Shown here: positions 31,801 through 42,295 of the stretch, piece after piece
Layout of the letters: every line of letters starts with the position of its first letter
Position numbering within the stretch: position 1 is the first letter of the stretch
Source of the DNA: Pycnococcus provasolii
Taxonomy: Eukaryota > Chlorophyta > Pseudoscourfieldiophyceae > Pseudoscourfieldiales > Pycnococcaceae
Direction: 5' to 3'
Length of the DNA stretch: 64,000 nucleotides
Assembly (NCBI GenBank): GCA_938743325.2
Contig: OW568881.1
Location: 372,001 to 436,000 of the forward strand
Position numbers and translations under genes: made by a program
Notes under the pieces: model-generated
Seen by the model: only the letters and a program-made list of their open reading frames with translations
Database searches by the model: none
Told to the model about the DNA's origin: nothing

Positions 31801-34800
31801 ATGACAATATTGAAAGACCCTCTTCCCAACGACCCTTCGAAGAAAGATTGGGCAATCCTAAAGTTCGAGTCGGATGACGGCGAAGGGTCGGGCGTGGAGA
31901 AAAGATTGTGCCGCATCGACTCGGACAGTTGGGTGCCGTGCAACGACGACATCTTCGACGTGATCAATTTGACAGATGGATCGCACCAATTTGAGGTCAA
32001 GGCATGGGATCGAGCCGGCAATGCCGAGTCAAGGGCGGTGCGGTACACCTGGACAGTGGACACTGTGCAGCCTACAGTCGAGATTCAGGATGTTGCACCT
32101 AAGGCTTACGTTAAAAGCACCGTCAATGTGATGTTCATGGGAAACGACCCTGAGCCTGGCACGGGCATATCCCTATATGCATGCAGAGTTGAGATCAGCG
32201 GCGTCGACATTCCGGAGGAAGATCTCACGCCAACGGAGGAAGAAATCAGGCAAGGTGCAGTACGAATGGACGGCGAGTACTTCCCATGCCAATCGCCTAT
32301 CGAGGTGCCCGTGTTCTACGCCGATGCTACTTATACAGTGACCGTGCGTGCGAAAGACGGCGCTGGGAATTTCGCTGAAAAATCCATGGTCAGCTGGCGT
32401 TCTGCCGTTGCTCCGATGGCACCTCCACCGCGCTCGCCAGGATCACCGATGCCACCATCTCCGCCATCTCCACCCTCCCCTCCACCAAATGCACCACCTC
32501 CTGACTGCAGTGCCCAAGCTTCTTGCGCGGCGGGGTCTATGCTACGTCCGATTTCTCTGCGTTCTCCGACAGACTTTGAGAGCTGGTGCCAATGTGTCAG
32601 CGTTCTCTATGCGAAAATAAATATGCTTGACCTTGCAATCTCCTCCTTTGTCGAGTACGAGCTCAGATTCCGGAAAGCATTGGCAGCCTATCTGCAACTT
32701 CAGGTTGCTGATCAGGTTGTCTTAAGCGGGATCAATCCCGGCTCCGTTGTCGTCAGCGTGTTTGTTGTACCAGGACACTGGGAGGGAAATTTCTTTGAAG
32801 CGACGGTGCAGGCCAACATGCTTAATCTACTGTCGCCGAGCACTTCCATCGATATGGGCGGGCTTGGCACAGCATCAATACTTGAGTCGGGAACGTACAC
32901 GTCAACGTTGCCGCCCACCAGTTGGCCATCCTCACCGATGCCACCGTCAGCGACTTCACCCAACTCTGCGAATGTGACGTCATCGGACAGCGAGGGTGCG
33001 ATCGCATTGATAACGAAGCCGCCGAATATGTATTTCGTCGGCGCGGCGGCATTCGTGCTCCTGAATGTGATATGTTACCTATACTTGGGCGGGCAAAAGC
33101 GGCGCGCTCGCATCATGAATCGCATTCGCAGTGCCAGCGGCCTCTCAAGATCAGACGAGTCGTTGGAAAGATCGCTGTCCGCGTCCGCGTCTACGACACC
33201 GGCGTCGTCATCGTCTGGGAACAGCACAGAAGTACCATTACTGGTGACGGGGCAGTTCGGCAGCGACGGTGCCGCGCTGCTTGGCAGCCACCGCATTTCA
33301 GTGACGTGGGGAGGGAATGTGGTTCCCGGCCACACGCAGTTCATGGCGCCCCATCGCCGCGAAATGCTTGACAAGTGCCGACTGTACGCCTACGAGGAGA
33401 TGCGTATTGCTACAGCGGACTTCAGCAATGCCCTTGGCGAGGGTGGAAGCGGCACGGTCTATGCCGGCGCGGTGGAAATCCCCGTTGGCGAAGCAGGTGT
33501 CGGTTTCCAGAACAATGGACAGGAGTTCGCGCGTGTTGCAGTGGCAATTAAGCGTCTCGAAAGAGGGGGAACTACCGAGGAGCGTCAATTTTACGCGGAG
33601 GTAGCAACGTTGTCGCGGCTGGCTCAGCACGATCACCTCGTTCGCCTCGTGGGATGCTGTGCTGAGGGCATGCACCGCATGCTCGTCCTCGAGATGTGCA
33701 ATCACGGTACGGTGAGCGACGTGCTCGCGATGGGCAGACATCAGCCTGGTGGTGCGCTTACCGTCGCCGAGCGCCTTGAAATTGCGCTGGGCGCTGCGAA
33801 GGGGCTCGATCACCTTCATCTAGCACGTCCTCATCCACTCGTGCACAGGGATTTCAAATCGGCGAACATCTTGCTGGCGGAGTCGCGCACGCATGCGAAG
33901 GTCTCCGACTTTGGGCTTGCACGGCTGTGCGAGGGCATGGGCGTCACGCCCATTGCCGAGGAGGAAGAGGAGGAGGAGGCGGCGGCTGATGCAGCGGCAA
34001 ACCAGAGTGAAGACACGTTTGAGGCTGCGATACGCCGACGCGAACGCAGTCGCCGGCGCACGCACGTTTCCACTGCTGTCATGGGAACCGTGGGATACGT
34101 CGCGCCAGAGTACGCCCTTGCGGGTCATCTCAGTGCAAAGTCGGACGTTTGGTCGTACGGCGTGACATTGCTCGAGCTTCTAACGGGACTTGGTGCGGTG
34201 ACTGGAGGTGTGAGCTTGGTGGAACGTTGCGCGAGCGTGCTGGAGGGTCAAACGCCCCTTTCTTCCGTTGCGGACTCATCAACTCCCGGCGGAACGGCGA
34301 GCTGGGCAGCGGTGGCAGATGAGTATGCAGCCCTGTGCGGCGCTTGCTTGGACAGGCAGTCACGTTCGCGTCCTAGCATGTCTGATGTGATTTCACGTCT
34401 CGCGACGATGCTTGATGTGCTTCGTGACAACGGGCATCGTGGCGGTGGTGATGCTGCCGCCGCCGCGGCGCCGTCGCCCATTCTCGCACGCGAGGACAGC
34501 TTGCCGGGTGCTGGCCGCGGCGGTGGCGGCCTGATCGAGCCCATCGTCCAAGGTGGCTCACGCACACCGACGCCCTCAGCAAATCAAGGAGCGATTGATA
34601 TACCAGGAACACCGCCGCCGTCGAATCCTGAGCCTGTGCCGCCTGCGCGTGCAGGATCCGCCTCTCAGGTTGATGTGCTTGTCGTCACTACGGACAACGA
34701 AGAACCCCTCAGCCCCGAGCAGGAACTCGAGGCATTGAGCCGCGTTCCGTCATCAAGGCCGGCACCTTCTCTGGAAACTCTTCTCAACGTGCTCGAAGCT

Positions 34801-35562
34801 CCGAACCCAATGCAGCGGCAGCAGCAGCAACAGCAGCAGCAGCAGCTGAGCAGGGCAAATAGCAATGGATCCAGTCGACGGCCAAGTCGTCAGAATTCAG
34901 CAATCGTCTCCGTCAACGTGGATGACTTACCCGAGCCCTCCGTGTTCCCGAATATGGTTGGGATGGGCAACGTTGTGAATCAAGCACCACCGCCACCTCC
35001 ACTGGTGCCAGCACGCTTTGATGATGGCACAGAGGGCGACCTTGCCCTTGCTATGCGATTACAGGCTGAGGAGGAGCGAGCTGCTGCGGTAGTTCGTCAA
35101 ATCAACCAAGCGGCTGCTCAGCAGGAGGTGGTCAGGCGCAATCGGAGTCGTGGTGGATTGGTGGGACGCATGTACCGTGCTATTTTTGGCACATCCATCG
35201 ATGCATCATCATCGCGGTCGTCATCGGAGGCGGCAGCTCGTCCGGTGCAACCGCCGCCACCGCCTCCCCCTCAGCCGACGGCTTGGGAAGTACGCGAACG
35301 ATATGCTCAGGAAATGAGTGGCGGTGGCGGCGTGGTGGATGATGCCCACCTTTGCCAGATTTGCTTGGAGCTTCCGCGCAACGTGCAAAATCTTCCATGC
35401 GGTCATCTGTGCTGTTGCCGCGCGTGTGCAGAGACGCTCATTCAGCGAAGGGCCGGATGCCCCTTGTGTCGAGAGCCCATGACAGGCACGCGTGATCGCG
35501 CGTACACGCGAGAAGGTGACACGTTTTTGGGTCCTGTGCCCACCACCAGAACTTCTTCTTAA
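28425..35562 (+). CDS. Receptor-like Ser/Thr kinase with Ig-like repeats, Pro-rich linkers and RING finger
   Basis: Two exons: 28425 to 28697 (or 28691) and 28831-35562, phase 0 either way, giving about 2,330 residues. Exon 1 carries a signal sequence (FRAIVAILLTLARLQKAVVG). Exon 2 opens with a Cys-rich lectin-like module (CENDVTFWEAHDIC, RGARLCTTEELL, KYVWTSSEC). SPPPP linkers then alternate with a Cys-containing module and an SEA-like module. Seven tandem Ig-like repeats of about 90 residues follow, each ending in a W-x-VD/DxAGN-type pattern. After another Pro-rich linker and a Cys-containing domain there is one membrane helix (AAAFVLLNVICYLYLGG, about 1,490). The Pelle/RLK kinase has GEGGSGTVYAG, VAIKRL, HRDFKSANILL, DFGLARL and APEYALAGHLSAKSDVWSYG, all catalytic residues intact. 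A long Gln/Pro-rich tail ends in a C3HC4 RING (CQICLELP, CGHLCCCRAC, CPLC). Presumably senses wall or extracellular signals; the RING suggests linked ubiquitin ligase activity. Confidence 0.9.
28781..28809 (+). repeat. (CA)n microsatellite inside the receptor kinase intron
   Basis: About 14 CA units in the 133-nt intron, 21 bases before the acceptor AACGCAG. The position within the intron explains why no coding frame runs through it. Confidence 0.9.
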
Positions 35563-35612
35563 ATAGATTGATTGTTTGATTTTTTTACAGCAGCCTATGG
35601 TAGGACGATCAT

Positions 35613-37607
35613 CTATGATACAAATACCAAAATCACATGAATCCAAATCAACAAGATACCACGCGTAGTAGCCTCCGATGTCTGCAGTATCGGTAAAGCC
35701 AACGTCGTCGATGCTGCAGCAACTTGTGGTGCCGCCGTTGTTGTAGTGAGAGATGATGGTGTTATGGGAGCCCGCTCAACTGATCCTGATGATGCCGTCG
35801 TCGTTGTCGTCGTAGTCGTCGTAGTCGTCGTCGCCGCAATAATAGCGAGCTTTTGACCATCCTTGCAGTGACTTGCGACGTCGCATGCAAGGTACAACGT
35901 GTGTTGATCAGGCACCTGTACAAGCACGGGACTCGTTGCGCCGAGCAAGGTTGCACCACTGAAGTCACACGCGTCAAAGTTTTCTTTGCTGGTTATCTTA
36001 AGCACATTGTGATTTCCAGTCCATTCTATCGATAGGACTGTGCCGGGGGCGTACGATTCAGCTTGCGCGCTGGGTGAGTCGAAGCCTGCGAGCCAGTCTA
36101 TCTTCGTTGCTTTTTGTGCTGGAGACTGGTCTTCACGCGACTTGTTGTTGCTGAGAGCTGGTTGGAGCACGGCGCTGATGCCGTGGAGTACGTACAAGTG
36201 GTCAGCAGAATTATTCTCGCTACTCGTCATTGCAGCGTTGGCGACGACGATGTCCATCATGTCAGGTAGTAAAATTGCACCTGAATGAGTAATGCGCGTC
36301 ATCGTGCCGTGCGAGTAAAATGAAAGAGGCTCCTGCATCGAGCTCAGCGTAGTCATCTCGACTCCATCTTTGAGTTTGTCGCTCATCATGAGCTTCGATC
36401 CTCGATGCATGTGATGCAGCAGCAAATTTGCAAGAGCGCCCTCGCCAAGAGATTTTCGGAGGCTTTCTGCAAATTCACTCGGCGAATTACCTCGCGATGT
36501 GTCGTGCCGAGCAGCCATCATGCTGTGCCATGCGCTATCTGATGGAAGGAACAAAGTGTGTGATGACGCCGGCAAAGACGCGATCGTGTCCAAGACTCCT
36601 GACGAGAGCAGCAGTGCTGTCGAGATGGGGAAGTGGATCGCCGAAACGCCAAGCACGGACGGTTTCAACTTGACGTCGATGCCGTACTTGCTAAGCTCCC
36701 CATCTAAAACGGAAAGATCTGGGCATAGTGATCCGCCGCCACCACGTCGCTGAGCACGAGAACGGGCACATGCTACCTCAGCGAGACGCGTCCTCAGAGA
36801 CTGCGCCATGAGACCGCGTCCCGTCTTTGCATACAGTTCGCCGAGGTAGCTGAGAGCGCCGGTGTGAAGCGGCTTCAGCTGCAGCGCGCGGAGATAGAAA
36901 GTTTCCGATGTGGAATAGTCTGGCTTGGGCGCCTCGCGTATCACGTATCCAAGCATGTTGTATACGTCCGCGTCGAAATGTGCACTAGCCTCGTCACCGA
37001 GTGCACGTTGCGACGCGCAAGCGAGTAAATTCGTAAGCTGCACGATGGCAAGTTCCGTGTTCCCCTGCTCGTGCACCTCATGCGCACTCTCCCACGTGAT
37101 TCTGTTTTGTTGAGATTGCATGCATTGCGTCTTCATCCAGCTGTGCGTTATTTGGTCGACGTACGCACCCGTTGCATAGCTGATGTTAGTCAAGAGTGTT
37201 TCCGTCGCGCGAACGCGTAGTGTAGTTATGAACGGCACGAGCACCTCATGTGGAACATTTGTGATGTTGAAGTCCATGGTAAGGTCGGCGCCATGCTCTG
37301 GTGGCGTCGCAGTGACGTGAGCGGATATTGTATTTGTCAACTCTTCCTTGCTGCTGCTGCTAGTGACGGTTTGGTTTCGAACGATGTCGAGTAGACTTGA
37401 GTGTACTCGCCGTAGGATACTCAAGTGTGAATAAGAGTTTGGTGAGGTTGTTGACGAGCCGTTCACACGGTGCCTTGACAGGTTAACGTTGTACATGAGC
37501 ACCTTGCCACTGACATTTACGTGGAGTGCGTGCGCGGTCGGTGTAGCTGGTGCCGGTGCACAAAGCAGGATCCATACGAGTAGTGCGAGGCGTGCGTGCG
37601 CGGCCAT
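35613..37607 (-). CDS. Secreted TPR/fasciclin/cupredoxin protein with GPI-type tail
   Basis: 664 residues from the ATG at 37607 (the GTG three codons upstream is not needed). Signal sequence LALLVWILLCAPAPA. Then about 150 residues with several N-glycosylation sites. Two or three TPR-like helical pairs at about 180-270 (WESAHEVHEQGNTELAIVQL, YLRALQLKPLHTGALSYLGE). A fasciclin (FAS1) domain at about 310-480 (SSHTLFLPSDSAWHSM, LLLHHMHRGSKLM, ILLPDMMDIVVANA, YVLHGISAVLQP). A phytocyanin-like cupredoxin follows (YAPGTVLSIEWTGNHNVLKI, CDVASHCKDGQKLAII). Candidate copper ligands are His in NHNV, Cys, and His in SHC; the axial position is Gln. A run of 12 Thr and a hydrophobic terminus (ILLIWIHVILVFVS) fit a GPI-attachment signal. 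Expected at the cell surface or in the wall, with adhesion and electron transfer or copper binding. The combination is unusual. Confidence 0.82.
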   Translation of the reverse strand: MAAHARLALLVWILLCAPAPATPTAHALHVNVSGKVLMYNVNLSRHRVNGSSTTSPNSYSHLSILRRVHSSLLDIVRNQTVTSSSSKEELTNTISAHVTATPPEHGADLTMDFNITNVPHEVLVPFITTLRVRATETLLTNISYATGAYVDQITHSWMKTQCMQSQQNRITWESAHEVHEQGNTELAIVQLTNLLACASQRALGDEASAHFDADVYNMLGYVIREAPKPDYSTSETFYLRALQLKPLHTGALSYLGELYAKTGRGLMAQSLRTRLAEVACARSRAQRRGGGGSLCPDLSVLDGELSKYGIDVKLKPSVLGVSAIHFPISTALLLSSGVLDTIASLPASSHTLFLPSDSAWHSMMAARHDTSRGNSPSEFAESLRKSLGEGALANLLLHHMHRGSKLMMSDKLKDGVEMTTLSSMQEPLSFYSHGTMTRITHSGAILLPDMMDIVVANAAMTSSENNSADHLYVLHGISAVLQPALSNNKSREDQSPAQKATKIDWLAGFDSPSAQAESYAPGTVLSIEWTGNHNVLKITSKENFDACDFSGATLLGATSPVLVQVPDQHTLYLACDVASHCKDGQKLAIIAATTTTTTTTTTTTASSGSVERAPITPSSLTTTTAAPQVAAASTTLALPILQTSEATTRGILLIWIHVILVFVS

Positions 37608-38628
37608 GGTGGGCACGTTGCGGTGGGAGCGAGCCTAACGCCTGGCAATGACGAAGCCCGCACGTTCGAGAACGACCAAACTCCGGCCAATAAAAAACAA
37701 CAAAGACAAAGACTCCCCACCTCGCACACCGTCCGCCCTCGCCGAGTGCTTCTTGCGAGAGCTTGCACGTTCGCGTTCGGGCCCTTGACCACCTTAACCA
37801 ACGCGGTGCAAGAGCGGCCGCGAACGTGCAAGTTGTGCCTTCGCCTCCTGCAAGCTCTTGATTGGTAGGGTAGGAAGTAGTTCTATTCCTTTCCACACAA
37901 CAATCCCTCGGAAGAAGGATTGGCGAGGATTGGTGCCACCGTGCCACACCCTCGGGTTCTTCGGTTGCGCGAAGAGGTTGCGCGAAGGGTCGGGGCGAAG
38001 GGGCGAATAGGGGGCGAACAGGGGGCGAACGCGCTCAGATCTAACGCGGTCCGTGCCACGGTACGGTGCCAGTGAGTTCGGGATACTTCGCGGAAAATTA
38101 CTGGACGGTAGATGGCGACATGCTCGCCGTTGGGCGGGACTCCTCCACCCAAAATTCCTTGTACCTTCCTACCACCCGCGACCGAGGGTAAATCCACGAA
38201 ATCGCAAACACCGTGTCACCGTCCACACTCTGATACAATACCACCCTTTGCGCACGTTTTGCAGTGAAATTCGCGATTTTGTTAGGCGGTGCATGCGTGC
38301 ATCGCGTGCATCACATGACCGCCCCGCTCACGTGTGACGTGTCATCATCCAGCCAATTAAATGTTGTGGTGTTTCATTCCCGCTGATCCAGCCCCGTTCG
38401 ACCGTGCCGCAGCCGGTGGAAGCCCCGCCTGTCGAATGTGGCCAAGGTGGCCCCGCGTGTCGAAGCGCCGTCGTTTCGTGACGCGAACCGTCACAACAAG
38501 TCAACAACGCGGCGGGGGACGGCCGGATAACGCTCAGCAGCACGTCACAGCACACCCTCGGAGGCCTGCAACGTGCGCCTTAACGCCCCCTCGGCAACGC
38601 GCCCCTCATTCTCCAAACACAGTGAGAC
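37608..38628. other. Divergent promoter region with inverted and tandem repeats
   Basis: About 1 kb between divergent surface-protein genes. It holds a 14-base inverted repeat (37762/37819) and four GGGCGAA-type units at 37992-38030, but no protein-like frame. Confidence 0.4.
37762..37832. repeat. 14-base perfect inverted repeat
   Basis: CTTGCACGTTCGCG at 37762-37775 and its exact reverse complement at 37819-37832, separated by 43 bases. Related GCACGTTCG and GAACG fragments occur around 37655-37670. Could be a paired binding site in the divergent promoter or part of a small foldback element. Confidence 0.7.
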
Positions 38629-41562
38629 ATGATGACGAAGGTGCTCGTCATGCTGGCCGTGCTCATGCTCGGTCACGAGCAGTTTGGTGTTGAAGCGAAG
38701 GACCACATGCACACGCTCAAGGCCACGGCCGATACCGTGCACTGGGGATTCTTCAGCAAGGACCTCAAGCCCAAGCTCACCATCGACTCGGGTGATATCG
38801 TGAACGTCGAAATGCTCTCGCACCACGCTGGCGACGACCCTGACCTCATGATCAAGGGCGACTCTGGCGTCGAGTCCGTGTACGAGTTCCCACCTGGAAA
38901 GACGGTCGAAACGCACATGCGTGGCATGACAGGCAAGGGTGATGGAGTGCACATCCTCACGGGACCAATCTTCGTCACGGGTGCGGAGCCTGGCGACGTC
39001 ATCGAGGTGGACATCCTCGAGCTGACGCCGCGCGAGAACCCGCAGGGCAAGGCGTACGGAAGCAATGCCGCGGCGTGGTGGGGCTACGACTACGGAATCA
39101 ACGGACCGGAACCAAAGCCTGTGCCCGCGAGCGTCGAGGCTGGCAAGCAGATTGAGGTGGCGACCATCTACGAGGCGAAGAAGGACGCCAGCGGCAAATA
39201 CGCGTACGCCGAGCCGGTGTACCAGATGACGTACGGCGGAACGCCGTTCTCGACGGTTTGCGTCAACGACACGAACTTCAGCCCCGGCGAGGATGTGCCG
39301 TGCGTCGACGGCAAGCAGACGTGGAGCGGCTACTACTTCCCCGGACTCAAGAACACGCAGCCGGCGACCGACCGCAAGCCGGTGACGAAGGCGTTCCAGG
39401 TGCCGCTCAACCTGCACATCGGATGCATGGGTCTCGCACCTGCCGCCCCGGCGATCGTCGACAGTGTGCCGCCCATGCCCAACGGCGGCAACCTCGACAA
39501 CCGACGCATTGGAGTGGGCGCGAAGGTGTACTACCCCGTCAAGGTGGCGGGCGGCTTGCTGTCGATGGGTGACACGCACTTGGCGCAGGGCGACTCCGAG
39601 CTCGATGGCACGGGCATCGAGGCGTCGGTGAACGGCAAGCTCAAAATCACGCTGCACAAGAAGGCGTCGCTGCCCGCCAAGGTGAAGTCGCTGCCGACGC
39701 CGCTGATCGAGAGCTCGAACGAGTATGTCGTGCACGGCTTCACGTTTGACGACTACATCACGGAGCTTGGCTATGACAAGCCGAATGGCCCGGATAAGGT
39801 GATCTATTTCGAGTCAGACATCAACAAGGCGATGGTGAACGCGTACGAGAACACGCGTGACTTCATCATGGCGCACGGATACACCGAGTCTGAGGCTCGT
39901 ACGCTCATCACGACGAGCGTGGACTTTGCGACGACGCAGCTCGTCGACGGCAACTGGGGCATGCACGGCGTGATCCCGAAGTACGTTTTCGAGGGGACGA
40001 AGAAGGAGTACATGCCTGCGACCAAGTGCGGCACAAGTATGTCAGCATCTCCAATGGTTGAGGACGCACCTTCGGCACCTGCTCCGAAGTACACGCTCAA
40101 GGCCACGGCCGATACCGTGCACTGGGGATTCTTCAGCAAGGACCTCAAGCCCAAGCTCACCATCGACTCGGGTGACGTCGTCATGGTTGAGATGCTCTCG
40201 CACCACGCTGGCGACGACCCTGACCTCATGATCAAGGGCGACTCTGGCGTCGAGTCCGTGTACGAGTTCCCACCTGGAAAGACGGTCGAAACGCACATGC
40301 GTGGCATGACAGGCAAGGGTGATGGAGTGCACATCCTCACGGGACCAATCTTCGTCACGGGTGCGGAGCCTGGCGACGTCATCGAGGTGGACATCCTCGA
40401 GCTGACGCCGCGCGAGAACCCGCAGGGCAAGGCGTACGGAAGCAATGCCGCGGCGTGGTGGGGCTACGACTACGGAATCAACGGACCGGAACCAAAGCCT
40501 GTGCCCGCGAGCGTCGAGGCTGGCAAGCAGATTGAGGTGGCGACCATCTACGAGGCGAAGAAGGACGCCAGCGGCAAATACGCGTACGCCGAGCCGGTGT
40601 ACCAGATGACGTACGGCGGAACGCCGTTCTCGACGGTTTGCGTCAACGACACGAACTTCAGCCCCGGCGAGGATGTGCCGTGCGTCGACGGCAAGCAGAC
40701 GTGGAGCGGCTACTACTTCCCCGGACTCAAGAACACGCAGCCGGCGACCGACCGCAAGCCGGTGACGAAGGCGTTCCAGGTGCCGCTCAACCTGCACATC
40801 GGATGCATGGGTCTCGCACCTGCCGCCCCGGCGATCGTCGACAGTGTGCCGCCCATGCCCAACGGCGGCAACCTCGACAACCGACGCATTGGAGTGGGCG
40901 CGAAGGTGTACTACCCCGTCAAGGTGGCGGGCGGCTTGCTGTCGATGGGTGACACGCACTTGGCGCAGGGCGACTCCGAGCTCGATGGCACGGGCATCGA
41001 GGCGTCGGTGAACGGCAAGCTCAAAATCACGCTGCACAAGAAGGCGTCGCTGCCCGCCAAGGTGAAGTCGCTGCCGACGCCGCTGATCGAGAGCTCGAAC
41101 GAGTATGTCGTGCACGGCTTCACGTTTGACGACTACATCACGGAGCTTGGCTATGACAAGCCGAATGGCCCGGATAAGGTGATCTATTTCGAGTCAGACA
41201 TCAACAAGGCGATGGTGAACGCGTACGAGAACACGCGTGACTTCATCATGGCGCACGGATACACCGAGTCTGAGGCTCGTACGCTCATCACGACGAGCGT
41301 GGACTTTGCGACGACGCAGCTCGTCGACGGCAACTGGGGCATGCACGGCGTGATCCCGAAGTACGTTTTCGAGGGGACGAAGAAGGAGTACATGCCTGCG
41401 ACCAAGTGCGGTACGAGCATGCCTGTGAAGGCGCCCGCGGCAGTGGCGGCACCGCCGCCGCCGCCGCCGGCCACTAAGGCGCTGCCGGCGGCATCGGCGG
41501 CATCGACTATGGCACCCATAGCAGCCTTAATCGCTGCGATGATTGCAATGCTCATGCACTAA
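38629..41562 (+). CDS. Secreted formamidase/acetamidase with duplicated catalytic domain
   Basis: 977 residues. Formamidase/acetamidase (FmdA/AmdA) enzymes hydrolyse short-chain amides to ammonia and acid, a nitrogen-scavenging role. A signal-like start (MMTKVLVMLAVLMLGHEQFG) is followed by a domain of about 440 residues, a short Ser/Pro/Ala linker, the same domain again and a hydrophobic C-terminus (APIAALIAAMIAMLMH) that may be a GPI or membrane-tail signal. Family motifs, seen in both copies: TVHWGFFSKDLKP, GPIFVTGAEPGDVIEV, LHIGCMGLAPA, GGNLDNRRIG, SMGDTHLAQGDSELDGTGIE and the final FVEG-like YVFEGTKKEY. Known proteins of this family carry a single domain and are usually cytosolic; here it looks extracellular and doubled. 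Copies are offset exactly 1,380 bases and differ at only a handful of positions. Confidence 0.9.
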   Translation: MMTKVLVMLAVLMLGHEQFGVEAKDHMHTLKATADTVHWGFFSKDLKPKLTIDSGDIVNVEMLSHHAGDDPDLMIKGDSGVESVYEFPPGKTVETHMRGMTGKGDGVHILTGPIFVTGAEPGDVIEVDILELTPRENPQGKAYGSNAAAWWGYDYGINGPEPKPVPASVEAGKQIEVATIYEAKKDASGKYAYAEPVYQMTYGGTPFSTVCVNDTNFSPGEDVPCVDGKQTWSGYYFPGLKNTQPATDRKPVTKAFQVPLNLHIGCMGLAPAAPAIVDSVPPMPNGGNLDNRRIGVGAKVYYPVKVAGGLLSMGDTHLAQGDSELDGTGIEASVNGKLKITLHKKASLPAKVKSLPTPLIESSNEYVVHGFTFDDYITELGYDKPNGPDKVIYFESDINKAMVNAYENTRDFIMAHGYTESEARTLITTSVDFATTQLVDGNWGMHGVIPKYVFEGTKKEYMPATKCGTSMSASPMVEDAPSAPAPKYTLKATADTVHWGFFSKDLKPKLTIDSGDVVMVEMLSHHAGDDPDLMIKGDSGVESVYEFPPGKTVETHMRGMTGKGDGVHILTGPIFVTGAEPGDVIEVDILELTPRENPQGKAYGSNAAAWWGYDYGINGPEPKPVPASVEAGKQIEVATIYEAKKDASGKYAYAEPVYQMTYGGTPFSTVCVNDTNFSPGEDVPCVDGKQTWSGYYFPGLKNTQPATDRKPVTKAFQVPLNLHIGCMGLAPAAPAIVDSVPPMPNGGNLDNRRIGVGAKVYYPVKVAGGLLSMGDTHLAQGDSELDGTGIEASVNGKLKITLHKKASLPAKVKSLPTPLIESSNEYVVHGFTFDDYITELGYDKPNGPDKVIYFESDINKAMVNAYENTRDFIMAHGYTESEARTLITTSVDFATTQLVDGNWGMHGVIPKYVFEGTKKEYMPATKCGTSMPVKAPAAVAAPPPPPPATKALPAASAASTMAPIAALIAAMIAMLMH
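38711..41412 (+). repeat. Tandem duplication, two copies offset by 1,380 bp
   Basis: 38711-40032 repeated at 40091-41412. Differences cluster near 38794-38811 of the first copy (residues after TIDSGD) and at the far end; the roughly 1.2 kb between appears identical, silent positions included. Recent duplication or gene conversion. Confidence 0.95.
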
Positions 41563-42295
41563 ATCATCATTGAAGCAAACTCGACAACGAGTCAACGACA
41601 TTGCAGATGATGATGGTTCTTAAAAAAAAATCATTTTGAGATCGGGATCGGTCATCGGTGGAAGATATGTCTATATATATATGAATTATGATATGATGAA
41701 AACGACACAGTCATACAGTTGTTTACGGCGTCCGACGGTCAACAGGTGCCACTTCTCTAAGCACTTTCTGAGCGAGATTGCACACCGTAAAAAAATTCAT
41801 TTTTCGTATTTTACTCACCTTCTTAATAATTAAGACCCATCCCTTACTTAAAAGACAGACCACGCATCTGCCGGCGTGTGTGGAGAACGACTCTGTCCAG
41901 AGGAGGCGCGCGCCGCGCGGAAGCCTCTTTCACCACCACCAGTCACCAGACAACCCACTCACGGCGCCATCGGCCTATGATGTACGCCTTTGTAGTATGG
42001 TAACACGGTTTTTCACGCTTCATATACGAGTTTACAGATTTTAATTAGGTGGATCTACGACGGATCCCCCGCAAACCGGGATACAAAGCTGTGAATTTGT
42101 TTTTTTCGTTTGGGGTCCCCCCCACCTGTCCCCCCCTCCCCCCCCCCCCCCCCCCCCCCAAAAAAAAATGCAAACCCCGAAAACCATATGTGGGCCACAG
42201 ATCCACGGGAACGATGTTGAAACCGGTATCCCCCCTGCCCCCGGCGGCTCGCCTGTTCGTTTATTTTCCTCCGCCATTGCCGACAACAGGAAAAC
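41563..42295. other. Intergenic, AT-rich then C-rich, no gene seen
   Basis: 3' region of the amidase gene with TATATATATAT at about 41673, then the upstream region of the eS17 gene. No convincing frame. Confidence 0.4.
42117..42168. repeat. Poly-C tract followed by poly-A
   Basis: A C-rich run ending in about 22 uninterrupted C and then 9 A, 128-179 bases upstream of the eS17 start codon. Pyrimidine in the sense of that gene, but the length of the homopolymer may also reflect sequencing or assembly uncertainty. Confidence 0.8.

Noticed and set aside
38545-39735. Long antisense frame opposite the amidase, repeated at 40042-41115
   Set aside because: Arg/Val/His-rich shadow of strong codon bias; duplicated only because the sense domain is.
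42117-42168. Poly-C/poly-A as a retroposed transcript tail
   Set aside because: No upstream source-like sequence or target duplication, and the tract lies in the eS17 upstream region.
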